DNA from: Amoebophrya sp. A120
Lineage: Eukaryota > Sar > Dinophyceae > Syndiniales > Amoebophryaceae
Direction: 5' to 3'
NCBI GenBank assembly: GCA_905178155.1
Contig: CAJINV010000003.1
Location: forward strand, 6,167,985-6,231,984
Length of the DNA stretch: 64,000 nucleotides
Position 1 is the first letter of the stretch; each line of letters begins with the position of its first letter. Below the pieces are notes generated by a model that was not told the DNA's origin, did no database searches, and saw nothing but the letters and a program-made list of their open reading frames with translations. This document shows, piece after piece, positions 11,827 to 24,605 of this stretch. The translations under genes and the position numbers were made by a program.

Positions 11827-14800
11827 TTACTTGTTCTTCGGGATCGATGCAGTCGGCATCTTCTTCTTCCTGCGCGCAGCGAGGAAGTGCAGGTGTCGGA
11901 AGGCTTGCACGTGGTGCCGGTTGTCTGTGATGCTCGTTGGGTACTTCGGATATGTGCTCAGTAGCAAGCAAGCAACCCCGAAGTTAAAATCTTTCGTGTT
12001 CTTTGCGCTCTTGCTGGCTTGTTCTGGTGTCGCAGTTAGGTCGGGTTTCTCAACATCCTCATAGCCGTCCCCTCGCAACAACGTGAATTGACAGCCGCCC
12101 AAGAACAGCATGCCGATACTCAGGTGCACGCTAAGCCACTGGCCGAAGTGCGTGCGTTCCAGGTCGGACTGCTTGCGCAAGGCGCGAAAAAGTGTGAAAC
12201 ACTGCAAATCCCCGGTGCCCGCCATGATCAGACCCAAAGCTGTCACGCACATGCTCAGGCACGTGGCGATACTGCTATCGTCGAGGCATTTGCTGCTGAC
12301 CCCCCGCAACGCAGATTTCCTGCTCTCAACCGGGAGTTGAGCTGCAAGGGAAATAAGGCTTCGCTTCTCTTCACTTTTGAAGTCATCTGTCGTAGTATTT
12401 CTATTCGGTGCTGCCGCTTGACCACTCGCGCTGGCGGTTGATGTGTAGTTCGCTTGCACGACCTCCTGTGGCCGGCGGGTGCTGCCGACAGAAACCGTTT
12501 GCTGAAGCTTGCCTTTCTGAACGGCAGGGGGAGTCGCGCGAAACCGCTGAAGATCCCGGAAACTCAGCAAGATCTGTGCGACCAGATTTGACGCTTTGGC
12601 ACTCGCCGTTCCCGCGTACTTGAGACCCAGCAAATAGCAAGCGGTGGCCACGCCATGGGCAAAGGACTGGCCAAGTAGTAGCCAATCCAGGTCCTGGTGG
12701 TCCTCTGCACGCGCAGGAAAAGGAGCGACGCTGTTGCTCTGGCGGTTTTTATTCCCCGTATGCGTGCTCAGTGTGCATGTGCTCGGGTCGAACATCAGAG
12801 CAAACAAATTTGCCAGTTCGACTCGACCACGTTTCTTCCGGGCCGGAGGCTGTTCCGGCGACAAGCAGAGCTGAACGATGAACTCCGGAACCTGTCGCAA
12901 CACCCACTCTGCAGTCGCGTCGATGGCGTCCCAGAGAATCAAGCCTCGCGCCAGCAAGCGCGCGACGAAAAGATCCGGAGGCGTGGCATTCAGCTGGTAC
13001 ATCTTTTCTGGAATCGGAACGCGGTCGGCCACAGCACGGTCGTTCGACCGTAAGTGCGTAAGACCCAGGGCAATGCACACCGACGTCGTGTACGCTTCGG
13101 CCGAGGTGCTATGCCGCACGGTTTCTTCCGGGGCCAAAACGGTCATGAGTTCCGTATCCTCCTCTTCAGCCGACGAGGGAAAAGCAGTAGAAAAGCATGG
13201 TGGGTTCCTCGTTAGGAACAAGTGCTGCCTTGTTTCTAGTGCGCCGCAGCCGGCTGACGCTCTGTTGCTTCCGAGCTGCACCAGCCCCACTGCGAAGGCG
13301 GCAGCCAGTTGCTGGCACTCGTTGCGGTTGTGCAAGTCTTTCGAGAGCAGCTCCGCGATGCCTCTCTGCCCCGTTTGCGCGTAGAGTAAACCGAGCCCGA
13401 TCGCGCCCGCCGCGCGTACGGTCGGGGGGGCGTCGAAAGCAAACTGGCCCGGCAGGTGCAGCGCGCACATGCGCGTGCAAACCAAGCACTTCTTCCGTAG
13501 CTGGGATGCTGCGGACCCAAGTAGAATGGCGATCGTCGTGGCTTCATGTTGGAGCTTCAGGTACTTGTAGCACTCCGCCGTGGGCAACCGCTCCCGCGTC
13601 AGCAACCCTCGCAGTCCCAACCCAAGCAAGAACCCGGCGTGCGTGTTTTTTCCGATCAATGGACCCATGTTGGGCGTTCCATCGGAGTTGGCCGGCGGCG
13701 GAAGCAGAAACGACCCCGCGATGCTGGCAGCGGATGCCGCACCACGCGAGCCCGCACCGAAAACTCGGTCGCCGATCGCTTCGCCGATTTTCTCGGGGTT
13801 ATGCTGGTAAGCCAGCACACGGTGGTGCAGAAGCCAGCTCCGTCCGACTAACAAACGGTTTATTTGCAGCGAGCTTGCAACCCCGTTCGCAAACCACGCC
13901 CACGTGTGTCGTGCGGGCGGGTATGTGTTCGGGTCCAAATACACAGCCGGGAGCTTTGGTGATAATATTTGTTGAGGTCGTGGATGCTACTCACTACTAT
14001 TCAGTGCAGCTATCGCTGAATCTTACGAAAAATCATGCGCTGCCGCTGCGTGCGACATGATATTCAAGGTCCTTTCGAACAAGCATGCACGGTGTATAGT
14101 GCTACTTCGTCCAAAAGAAAAAAAACGACCAGAAAAGACATCGACACAAATACCGCTTTTACCGAAGTTTCCGCTCCCCGTCCGTGCGAGGTTCTCCCAC
14201 TCTCGTTGGGAAACACGGCTGACAAGTTGATGTCCGGGACGGGGAGCACGTCCGTGGTGCCAACATCCCCCAACGCACAGAAGGTGAAACCGGCCCGGCC
14301 AAACGGAATGCTGGCCTGCTTCGTTATCGCTTTGCAGAGTCGCTGTTGTTTCGGCAGGTCGGGCGCGTCCTCGCTGGATAGAGCCCGCTGCAACTGTTGG
14401 GCGGGCACCTGAAGTGCCATGGGTTTTTTACTGTCCAGCAAGGCCGCGACCTCCTTCACACGAGCATCCATCTTGCTTGCTCCTGGCACTGGCCTGTCGC
14501 GTCCGTCTTGTTCCACGACGACCTTCTTGATGTTTTTGCACACACTCCAGAGCCATTCAACGTTTTGCGTCACAGAAGAAACCAGCTCCAACTTCTGGCT
14601 GTTCTGGTCATCGTCCTCCAGGGATTCAGCTTCGGTCTGTGCGTTATTTCCCCCTTCGATTTCCATTTCTTCTGCTTCCCCGCTGTCGGGGTCCATGCTC
14701 CTGAGAAGATTCTCAGCATTTTCTCGTCCGTGCTTCGCTTGCTCTGTCGCAGTCTTAGTTCTTGTGTCGCCGCCAGAGTGCTTCGTCGATGTGGATGTTG

Positions 14801-17189
14801 CCAAGATGAAGGAACGAGTGTGATCGTATAAAGAGCGTCCGGCCGGGCCGACATGTCCACCAGAGGGCGCAAGACTCCTCCCGAGTAGGATTTCCTCTGA
14901 GCCCAGTGCCGGATCGCTCTCGCGGCCCTTCGCCACGGTAGCTGAGTTACAACTACCTCTCCGCTGCGAAAGCCCTGATCGCGGGACGAGCTCAAAAAGG
15001 AACGGCTGCCCACATTTGCGAGACGACGTCAACAGTCCAACATCATTTCCCGTGCGCTGCAACTGTGCTTGCCTTGTAACACGATCGCACTGCGCTTTCG
15101 CTTTTTGAAAACCGCCGGCAGCGGCACCTGCGCTCAAAGAACCGTATGCATCAACAAAGGCTTGCTCTGTGGTTTTCCTCAAGATGGCTGCCAAATAATC
15201 TAGCGCAGCCTCCTGTGCAGCGCAGCTCGTTTCAGTATGCTGGGGATAGTGCAGATGCTGCACCAGCCGCCGCCACCGCTGAAGATCGACTGCCCCAAAG
15301 GACATGGATGCCACCTTTTCGCTGCTCTTGTGTAATCCCACCTCTAGGTGGTCTTTTTCTGCCTTATGATGAAGGTCGTTCATCCGTTCATCAGAGCCGC
15401 TGTTCCCTGGTACTATCGAGATTCCGCTGCGTGCCACCAATACATTGACAAAAGCTGATAGCGATTGCACGTCCGTGGCGCGCAATGGATCCAGCCCCCA
15501 GCTGCATTTCAAGTTTAGCAAGTCGCACAAAAACGCTTCCAGGGCCTCTTGCGGAAGCAGGAAGTCGTTGCTGGATCGCCAACGCCGGTCTTCCTTCTCT
15601 TCGTAGGAGTTCATCAGAGACACGACCTTCTCCCCTTCGGTATTCACGAATTTGTCCTCGTGTGGCTCGTTCACAAGCCTTCCTTCCAGATTCGGTTCGC
15701 GAAGAAGCTGACGACAGTGTTTCTGGAGCCATTCCCAGTCCGACTGCGCCTGGCTTTCGTCCGGCTTGTGATGAAGATCTGCAGTGGGGCGATTGGCCAT
15801 CTTGCGTTCGCGACCACGGCCAGGAGCACGATTAGAAGATGCCGAGGACGTGCGACTGAGACGACGCCCGCTGGAGGAAGTACTGGTCTTCATCTCGGCA
15901 TCCTCCGAAAAACGTGCCCGCTTTTGCGGGGGTGACAGGTTTGCCATCATGGACGCCTCCCCCGGGGACGAGCAAGCAGACGGTAAGGAGCCCTGCAAGC
16001 TTGGTTTTTTCTCCACAAAAATTTTCAAAAAACTAGCAGCGAAGTCATCGAATGCCACATTTTTGCCAGCATTGAACTCTTGGTGAAGACCTCTTGAAAG
16101 CGCACCACCCCCGAGAGCCCTTGTGCTCGGAACAAGGGGCACCGGACGAGCCTCCTCGCGTTGCCGGTCGGTGTGGTTTCCTCCAGCTTCTGCAGGGACG
16201 AGTAAACACTGCCAAAGGCGTGGCAGTGCTCGAACCCAGACCTCGTACGGAAGCGAAGCCCGCACAGAGCGAAGAACGGCAGCTAGAAGCGACTGCTGTC
16301 CCTCCTCGTCTGCACGTTCCCCAACTAGCAGGCGGAGCATCGAAGCAAGTGCTCTACCTTGTCTGTCTGAAAAGGTAACTCGCGACGCAGCACGGCCTGT
16401 GGCGGGTATGATTGGCACCTCCAGTAGCAGCTGCGAACCCCGCACCAGCGTCATGGTAGGCGCTGCATGAACATCATCTCCTTCCGTGGCCCCTGCTACA
16501 GAGTTCAAGTCTGTCCGAGAAACAGTACTGGAAATAAGCGCGAAAAGGCCCAGCGAAGAGGTCGCGCCGGTACAACTACCCGCCCTCGATGAAGACGCTG
16601 CAGCATCCACATGATCCTGTTGTAACTCTATTGTCTCAACGTCCCAACAACAGTTCTGCTCGACCAGCACTGTGTCCCAGGTCCACAGTCGCAGCAAGTG
16701 AAAACTGCCATCGTCAAAGAGAATCCCAACCTGTTCCTCCGCTTCCGAAACGATGCATTTCCGTATGCGCGATGCGCGAAGGTGCAGTAGCCGGTGCAAA
16801 TGCTCGAAAACGTCTTTCTGTCGGACGAACCAGAAGTCAAAGGCACAGGCACTAGTTCGACGAGTGAGGTTTTGTTCAACTGCTGGATTGTCATTGTCAC
16901 AATCATCTACTAGCATGGCATGATTATTCGTGTCGAGCTCCGCGTACTCTCCCTCGACTTCCACTTTCTCGATGGGCGATGTAGTTATCAGGAGTGGGTA
17001 TTTCTCGCTCGCCCAGGCAATACGACGACCTCCCGCCACGGTTTTTGGCGGCACTGTAAGCAGAATCTCGAAGGAGCTTCTGCATTTTTGGCCTCTTCCT
17101 GTTGGGAGGTCCAAGTTCTGTAAGGGCTCGACGCGCAACTTGGCGCAATCGACGAGGGAATCTGGCAGCCGAAGCCCGCCTTGCTCCAT
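11827..17189 (-). CDS. APC1: Anaphase-promoting complex subunit 1 (APC1)
   Basis: Two exons, 14163-17189 and 11827-13953, join in phase 0 (TCG|GTAAAA ... AAAG|CTCC; 209-nt intron) to give 1717 residues. APC1 is the largest scaffold of the APC/C ubiquitin ligase that drives mitotic exit. The end of exon 1 carries the motif region IPFGR...LPVPDINL. Exon 2 starts with the tryptophan-containing AWFANGVASSL segment and then THAGFLLGLGLRG. It continues with proteasome/cyclosome repeats typical of APC1, for example AGAIGLGLLYAQTGQRG. Exon 1 also has low-complexity Ser/Glu-rich inserts. The protein stops soon after AFRHLHFLAA, where animal APC1 has a further C-terminal domain. Either that domain is lost or it lies in an exon I could not find; a possible donor (CAA|GTAAAT) overlaps the stop. 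Confidence 0.93.
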
Positions 17190-18238
17190 AACTCGGATCA
17201 GTCGTGTCGACGAAGGGTCTCAATGATGTCCGGAAGTGCATGCAGTCATCATGATGAAATTCGTTGCCTCTACATTCTTTTTCTTGTCGAATGAGCGGCT
17301 GCTTATATCAAAAATATATACTTATCTTTCGAAAAGGAATCACACGAAAAATGAAAACAACGACCAAGTAGCAACGCCCATCGCGCCACCCGGACCAAAA
17401 TCGCAAATGCCTGGCAGATGAACCAACTACCCGTGATCGAACCAAGCTCAAGAGTCACAATCAGATCCTCATCCTGAAATGGTAAGGCACGAAAGGTATC
17501 ATAATCTAGCTGTGCTGGTTGCTTTCCGCATATGCGACTTCAACTCTTCTGCTATTCCTTTTGAACGCAAACGCTCAATCACAGCAAAAAGCGGCAAAAA
17601 ACAGTAGACAGGAACACACACAAACACAGACTGCAGGACACACAATAAATAAAGTCAAGGATATATACCTGCAAGAACGTTCAACCGCAGCCAATGAAAT
17701 TGAAAAGCGGCATCATGATAGAACTCGAAGGTGCGAGATAATCAGGGCTCCTGCAGGCGTTCATTATTTCCCTGAACTTTGCAAGGAAGTAAAGAAGCAC
17801 CGCAGTGGTAGTTGAAAGCTAATCCTGCTTCTGCAAGGCCTGCTGCCGCAGACAGAGGCTGCATGGTAATGTTCCGATGTAATCACTTCTCAACGCATGT
17901 GACACGTCGTCAGAGCCGAGTACATGATCTTGCGCGCTTCGCAAAGATTTCTGCACTCTAGACTCGGTCTGACGTTTTTGATGTCAATCAAACTCAATTC
18001 GTTGGCGGTACATAGACCAATTGTTGATGACTCACTTTTATTAAATACTGGTCTCACAACTGTTGAACGACCCGGGAGCACGACCTGAGACACTCGCATC
18101 ACCGCCTGATGTGCCAGTGCCATCCGAACCCGAGGGCCAGGCGTGGTAAAATTGAAAAAATATTTCATTTCCGTCGAAACGATTTCGAGACAGGACAAAG
18201 GGTCGTGGGATACACGCCTTAGCACCAGAGGACTGCCT
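17190..18238. other. Intergenic, no gene seen
   Basis: AT-rich, with poly-A and poly-T runs and short open frames only. It separates the APC1 start from the RPT4 stop. No repeat or RNA gene recognised. Confidence 0.5.
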
Positions 18239-20549
18239 CTAAATCGCGTTCTTGTCGTAGTCGAGCTTCGATTCGAATTTCTTCGTGTCCGCGATTTTCC
18301 GTGCGGCTTTCATAAAGTCCTCTTCCAGGCAATAGTCGCGCTCTGCTCGAATCGCGTACATGCCAGCCTCGGTGCAGATATTTCGCATATCGGCGCCGTT
18401 GAAGCTGCGGTTGATTTTCATTTTATTCATTGTTATGGAAATAAATCTAGCGAAGATCATAGTGGTCCGATTGATTCTTGTCTAATTTGCTGGTGGTGGA
18501 AGTGGTAGTGGTACTAATCTGACGGAAATCGAAATAAAAAAGACGTTTCATGTACCCGTCAGTCAGCTTTATTATTCCCTCGAAGTCAATGTCGCCGTGT
18601 TTTGCAATGGGGTTGCTGTGGATTTTCAGAATGTCGAGCCTGGCCTGCTCGTTTGGAAGGGGAATTTCCACTTTGCGGTCTAATCGTCCGGGTCGCAGTA
18701 ATGCCGGATCCAGGGTGTCCGGTCGGTTTGTCGCCATAATCACCTTCACGCGCCCTAAGTCGTCGAATCCGTCCAGCTGATTCAGCAGCTCCATTAAGGT
18801 TCGCTGAATTTCGCGATCCGCCGAGGTACCTGAGAAGCGAACAGGAAGATGCGCCAGCGCATGTTGAGACACACGCCAAGAACAGTGGTCGTCCTCAAGC
18901 GATGAAAATGCTTATTTAGTCGACAGTGCTGTGCAAAACAAAGATCGAAAGTAGTATCATGCGTGCAATCGCCACAGAGTGAACCCTTTGACAGTTTGTG
19001 CGTGCAACACGTAAAGATGCAATTTTCATCTCACCGTAGTTAGTGATGTATTAAACAAAAACATGACCTTGCTAGATAAATTTTACTGCATTGAACTTGT
19101 TCGTAAAACACGACTTCCTTTACCTTGATTGAATCGCTTCCCGCCGATAGCATCGATTTCGTCCATGAAGATAATGCAAGGCTGGTGTGTCTTTGCGTAT
19201 CCGAACATCTCTCGTATTACTCGGGCAGATTCGCCGATATACCTTTTCGGTTTTATATATTCAGCGTTTGTGTTTCCTCTGGTTTTCGTTGCAACATGCA
19301 CAACGCCCTTCTACGTACTCCAAGCGCATCAAAAGGATAAATTAGTCATAGTGGTGGTCTTAATCTTATTGCTGCAAAGCGAAAAAGCGGTCTGTACTTG
19401 TCGACGATGGCGGACGCAACTACTTTCAGGAAGTTGGCGGTCATGTTATATGCCATGGCTCGGGCGAGCAACGTTTTTCCTGTTCCAGGCGGGCCATAGA
19501 GAAGCACTCCTTTAGGGGTCTTGATGCCGACCTAAGTTGAAATTTTCAAGAGAAAGTTTCGTAGCATATGAAAGCGGAATGGACAAACACGTCGGACCAA
19601 AAACCTCTACTACATGGCTCCTATAGAAAATTCCTGCTTCATAAACTGATGTAATCAACAATCGAACACCCTTTTGAAGAGCTCTGGATTTGTGAGTGGA
19701 AGTTCGACGACCTCACGCATTTGTCGAATTTGTTCGTTCAACCCGCCGACTTGGTTGTACCTGTATTGTGATTCGGTTTCAAATATTTCTGCGAGCAGTG
19801 GGTCACATCAAGTTGAGCATTTGCGGAGCGCACTCGACGACCGTGGTTATCTCATTCTACAAAGCACTCAATCTCAAATCACATCAGAATAAAAAACAAC
19901 AGAAAAGAAGACAATTTTGTACGAAATTTTTCCTGGATCCTCCGCCTGCATGCTGAAGACGAGCGGATCCACTTCCCGTGGCAAAATGCGCATGATGGTC
20001 AGCGTGGACATGTCCAAAGCCACACGGGTTCCCGGTGTTAACTTGCTCTTCGGTATTTTTACCTTCACTGTTACCACGTACCTCGGCCCGGAGCTGGCTT
20101 TTACGATGTACTCTGTTCAACATTCAGATTTAGTTATACGTGATTTTATTGTTGCTTGTACGGATCATTCGCATTCGACTGCCTTGTGGCTTAAGTTCCA
20201 ACAATGTTCCAAGGCGACAATGTCGGAGCGGCGTTGGTTTCGTTCTTGCAACGGCGTAGATGTACAACATGGCGGAAAAATGACAAGGCGACATGCTCTT
20301 GCTCAGCAAAAAAAAGGAAAGACTAAGGTTGCGTATAGTACTTTCATCGTCCAGCTTTGCTAGCAATTCGCCGATAATTTGGCCGACAGATTGCAAGGCC
20401 TTGATGTGCCCCTCGGATTTGTCGAACTCCCCCTGCTTGCTTTTTATTTGGTCGCGCACGTTCTTCAACTGGGACTCATATCTTCGGTGCTCTTGCACCT
20501 TGCTTACGTAGTCCCGCAAGGCTTGATCTTTCTCACCTGTGCCGCTCAT
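18239..20549 (-). CDS. RPT4: 26S proteasome regulatory ATPase RPT4 (PSMC6)
   Basis: Seven exons: 20342-20549, 19923-20112, 19670-19760, 19398-19531, 19124-19242, 18556-18829 and 18239-18404. They join in frame to 393 residues, close to the 389 of human PSMC6. All six introns (138-294 nt) are GT-AG. RPT4 is one of six AAA+ ATPases in the base of the 19S cap; it unfolds substrates and opens the 20S gate. Visible features are the N-terminal coiled coil, an OB-type segment (SGPRYVV), Walker A GPPGTGKT at about 176-183, Walker B IIFMDEID, the arginine-finger loop LRPGRLDRK and the C-terminal helical bundle ending in ESKLDY. The match to RPT4, as opposed to other RPTs, rests on [15 protein letters not shown] and the C-terminus. 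Intron 2 is flanked by a GTAC direct repeat. Confidence 0.98.
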
Positions 20550-21882
20550 TTTTCCCGAAATAATTTTGGGTCTAATATTCGTCGTTGGGAGGTCGTGCTG
20601 ACACTGTCGCAAGTTGTAAAGATGAACGCAGCCTCGTTCCGCGTTGACTCGTAAACGTGGAAAGAAGTTTCTCCAGATTTGTGTTTGCGTTTCTTGGCTC
20701 TGGATTAGTTTTGCTTCTGCCACACGTCCTGGTCCGACGGCTGGACTGGGAACCAATTTTCAGCACCGCAGACCTTCCCGTGGTGATAAAAGCCCGTGAC
20801 CCCAAATTATCTTATCCTAATGCGCTACATTTTCCAAAAAATGACATCAATATAGCCGGGCCACTCATTGTTACGAGAATAAACGTGCTACAAGAATGTA
20901 TTTTTTGTAGCCAAAAGGTTCAAGTTGCAACTACGGCACTGAGGTGAAAAAATTCGTTGAAGAATGGCTTTGATATTCGATGAAAATTATAGTGCCAAAA
21001 TCGGTGGAGGCTAACAGTAACAACCAGAATCAATGAGGCGACAATACAATACAATGCAATATCATTCACAAAAAGCCATCGCGATTTGTGGCTCGAGCCT
21101 CGTGTAGAGACGAGCGATGTGTTTTCGAAAATAAGAGGATAGGAAATGTCGTTCGTTCTAGGATCTTCAGCTGCTGCGTGACGAGCAGAGCTCGACTTGG
21201 ATCTTCAGCTAATAAGTAGAACACTTTGAAATGCACTACGTCATCAAGATCGAAGGATCAGCGACCATAGCTAGATAGGCACTCAAAAGAAGCGCACTTC
21301 AAGGGTTTTCGTTTTCAAGCGTAAATTACAAGTGCAACATGTCTAGTCCTTACGTACATTTTCCGCTAGGATGGCGGCCGACTGTACAATGCAGAATGCA
21401 CCTGCAACGAAGCTCATGTACAATTCAAATGTGAACTATTTCTCAAGATTTGGTACAGGTTATCGGAGTGACGCTGACTGTAGTTTTGTTTCTTGCATGT
21501 ACAACTTTACATGTGAACAATCAGGAATCCGCACAAGAAAAGCTCAAGTGGCGGCGCCTCTAGAAATGCTAATTTTGTTTTTACTTATATCATTGATACG
21601 ATAAAGCACTACAAGGTAAACTCACAGGCGGCGATAGCGTTATCTTCTGGTATCTGTCCGTGTCCTTGGAAGCAGTACATCAGACATTTTTGCGCGAGAA
21701 AAAGACAAACAGGTGTATAGTAAACGATATTTGTCGAGCATAGGCTCATAAGCAGTAGCAGGGGAGGGGAGTAAGAGAAAGAAAAAGCCCAACGTACTCG
21801 CCATGCAATATAATTGGCATTCAGAGGACTTATAGCAGAGGTCTACTTGTCTTTCTCTCATAGCACCCTCGCACGACCTACC
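20550..21882. other. Intergenic, no gene seen
   Basis: AT-rich spacer between the RPT4 start and the coiled-coil gene stop. A 12-bp direct repeat GGATCTTCAGCT occurs twice around 21161-21210. No supported gene. Confidence 0.45.
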
Positions 21883-23775
21883 TCAGATGGTTACGTGCAG
21901 GTCGTCTAGCGCCCCTTTCTGCCGATCTGCGAGGGCGTTTTTTCCCGAGTGCGAGAACAGACTGAGTTGCAACGGCGGTGGCGGAAACTGTGTTCCGACC
22001 GACCTCTTCTTTTCGTCGTCAAAGAAGGACGACGGCGCTACGGAGTGAACCTCCTGCTCGTAGTCGGACCGCGGCTCGTGGGTCGCGCCTTCTCCCTCTG
22101 CGCCGTCGTCACTGCCGCCTCCCCCAGCGCCGCTGCGCCCGGACGCCGACTTGTTTGTCCCGTCGTGCTCCAGCTCTTGTGGCCGCTGCTCAGAGCTCGC
22201 GCCCGCGCCCCCAGCAGCACCGGTCTGCTCGCCCCTCTCGGCTTGCCGGTTTCGCAGAATTTCATCCGCAGCGTCCTCGTTCTCCTGCTCCTCACTAGGA
22301 CCCTGGGGCGTCGACACCTGGCGTCGAGAAGCTGGACCTGAGACATTGACATTTCAACATTGTGTAACGCTAACAGGCGGTGCCCAAAATCTTCGTGCCT
22401 TTCGCGTCACAAGAAGATATCATCGTGGTTCTTCAGGATCGGGTTCGGGTCTCTAGAAGAAAAAAACCATGCAGCCCAGCCCTCATGATGCACAGGGTCA
22501 AGGATCTTTAAGCGGAGATATTAAAGCGAAAAAGTAAAAGTGTGAGCAGCGAAAACATGCGCTAATATCTAGATGAACGAAGGTACTTACTGCGATGAGA
22601 GAGTGCGGGCTTGCCGTCGCCAAATAAGCTCAGTTCCGGCACTGTATCTGTCGGGTCGAAGGTGAGCTTTCCGGCATCGACACCCGCTCGCCAGGCGTCA
22701 TATTGTGCCCTGTGGTGATAGGAGAAGGAGTGGATCATTTTCATTACTTTGCCAATGCATTATACTAAGCACGTATCAGCACGCGCTGTGCAATGCCAAT
22801 GTTCAAAAACTTCTTCTTGAACTCTTCATATGAAAGAGCGATCTGTCTGTACTTTCTACAACGTCTTCAAAAAATCACGGATCGGGGGGGCACAGAAGAT
22901 TCGTTTCCGTGGTCGTCTCGTGCTATGTGCTTACTAAACGTAACTACTTACTACACGCAAAAATTATACATCGCTTTTCCTTCCGGCATGCTCATGGGAT
23001 CTCCGTTGTCTGCCTGCAGCAGAAGTCGCAGGAAGTGCTCTTCGATAAAGGCCTGCTGTTGCGCACAGATCTCGGCTAAACTGGAACCCTTGAGGCGGTA
23101 TTCCTCAAGCTTCGCGCGCGTCTCAGCCTCCCACATGCCGGCCCGCGCCTTGACCATTGGTGTCTCGATGGCTGCGCGACGCTCCACCAGCGCAATCGCA
23201 TCTTTCATCTGTGCGGGTTGAGGTCGATCATTTTGAATTTTTTGTCTGTCTGTTGTTGAGTCAACGACTCTATAATTAACTTCGAGCTGCAGCTGACTCA
23301 CCGTCACTACTGACCAATATCTATATGTATATCGTGTTATTTGTTTCCAACTACTAAAACCGAAGATCCGAAACCAAAGAGAGTATTAAACCTGCAGCTT
23401 CATCTCGGAGTTTTCGCGGGCGAGCTTTTCGTTGTCAACTTCAAGGCGGGCATTGCGCTGGCGCAGGCGCTCCACCTCACTGCTTTTCCTCCGCTCCGCC
23501 ACCAACTCCTGGTGTTGCTTTTCGAACCGCTTGATCAGCGCCTGCAGCTTATCTGACACGTCCCGACACCGCTTGAGGTCATCGTTTTTCGCTTTCAAGT
23601 TGTCGCACATCACATTCATCTGGGTTAGCCGCGAGCTCAAGTAGCTGCAGGCGGTTTCCAAGTCGCCAAACTCAATCGCGAGCTTCACCACCTCTTCGCT
23701 AGCGACGGTCTCCGTCGCGGTGGCAGGCGCCGCCTCCTGGCCCGGAAGCTTCACACGCTCGCGGGCCCACCACAT
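21883..23775 (-). CDS. Coiled-coil protein with acidic C-terminus
   Basis: Four exons, 23392-23775, 22970-23208, 22591-22709 and 21883-22337, join in frame (phases 0, 2, 1) to 398 residues; all introns are GT-AG. Residues about 35-175 form a long coiled coil with repeated Leu/Glu/Lys heptads, for example VERLRQRNARLEVDNEKL. A middle segment (AQYDAWRAGVDAGKL) follows, then an acidic Gly/Ser/Glu-rich tail that looks disordered. I considered a taxilin-type vesicle-traffic coiled coil but could not support it. Coiled coil of this length suggests a scaffolding or cytoskeletal role. A TTTCTAG acceptor lies six nucleotides before the ATG, which may be a spliced-leader site. Confidence 0.75.
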
Positions 23776-24605
23776 CGGATCCTAGAAAGTGGTTTCTCGG
23801 ACCAGAAGTAGACGGGTCACTTGCTCGTACATAAACCGCCTGCTCCTCTACAACATTTACTTCAACATGATTTTGTTAAAAAAAACCATCTAGAGCAAGT
23901 GTGCAATCTAACAAATATCTTTTCTGAGTGTGGAGACACTCATTCTGTTGTTGTAGTTGTTGCGAAAATAAATTCCCAGCCCCGGACAAGCACAAGCTGC
24001 AAGTAAATACAACCCCGCGCCGCAACTAAAAATAGCCCCTGACGAAATCCCTACAGACGCGACGAAAACGATGTTACGAGGATTCGGATGGATCACGGCA
24101 AGAGCACACAGAAAATGGATCACGACGAAAGGGATTCGGATGGATCACAGCGTCAAAGAGCACGACAGAGCATACGACCCAGCACAACGCAGTGTTCACA
24201 GCGGCCAATCAAGCGACCCGAGAATCAAAATCCGTCGAAAGCAGGTCATTCATCACTGTTCTTTTACTTTTTGTTTTTCATGAGAATACACAACAGCTAC
24301 CGCAGGAATCGCTCCACTGTTTCCAGTTAGAAAAGTGGTTTTTCTTTGCTGTGCCGACAAGGATTGACTCGAGCACCAGCACGTCCACGTGTGGTTGTTG
24401 TACTACATTAAGGCTAAGCTTGATATTATAGGAGTCTTTTTTACACAATCAAGCCATCGCTTTTTCTATTTGTTGTGAGTGTAAAGTTCTCAAATCAGGA
24501 ATAGTACTTTCGATAGCTTGTCGTGGGCATCTGAGAGTTTTTTGAGCCAGTCGTTCGCGTTCCTCCTGACTGATGAATGAAAAACAAAAATCAGCGAACA
24601 TCCTC
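23776..24605. other. Intergenic with a small direct repeat
   Basis: No gene supported. A 17-bp sequence GGATTCGGATGGATCAC occurs at 24080-24096 and 24132-24148, with further GGATCAC units between and after. Confidence 0.5.
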
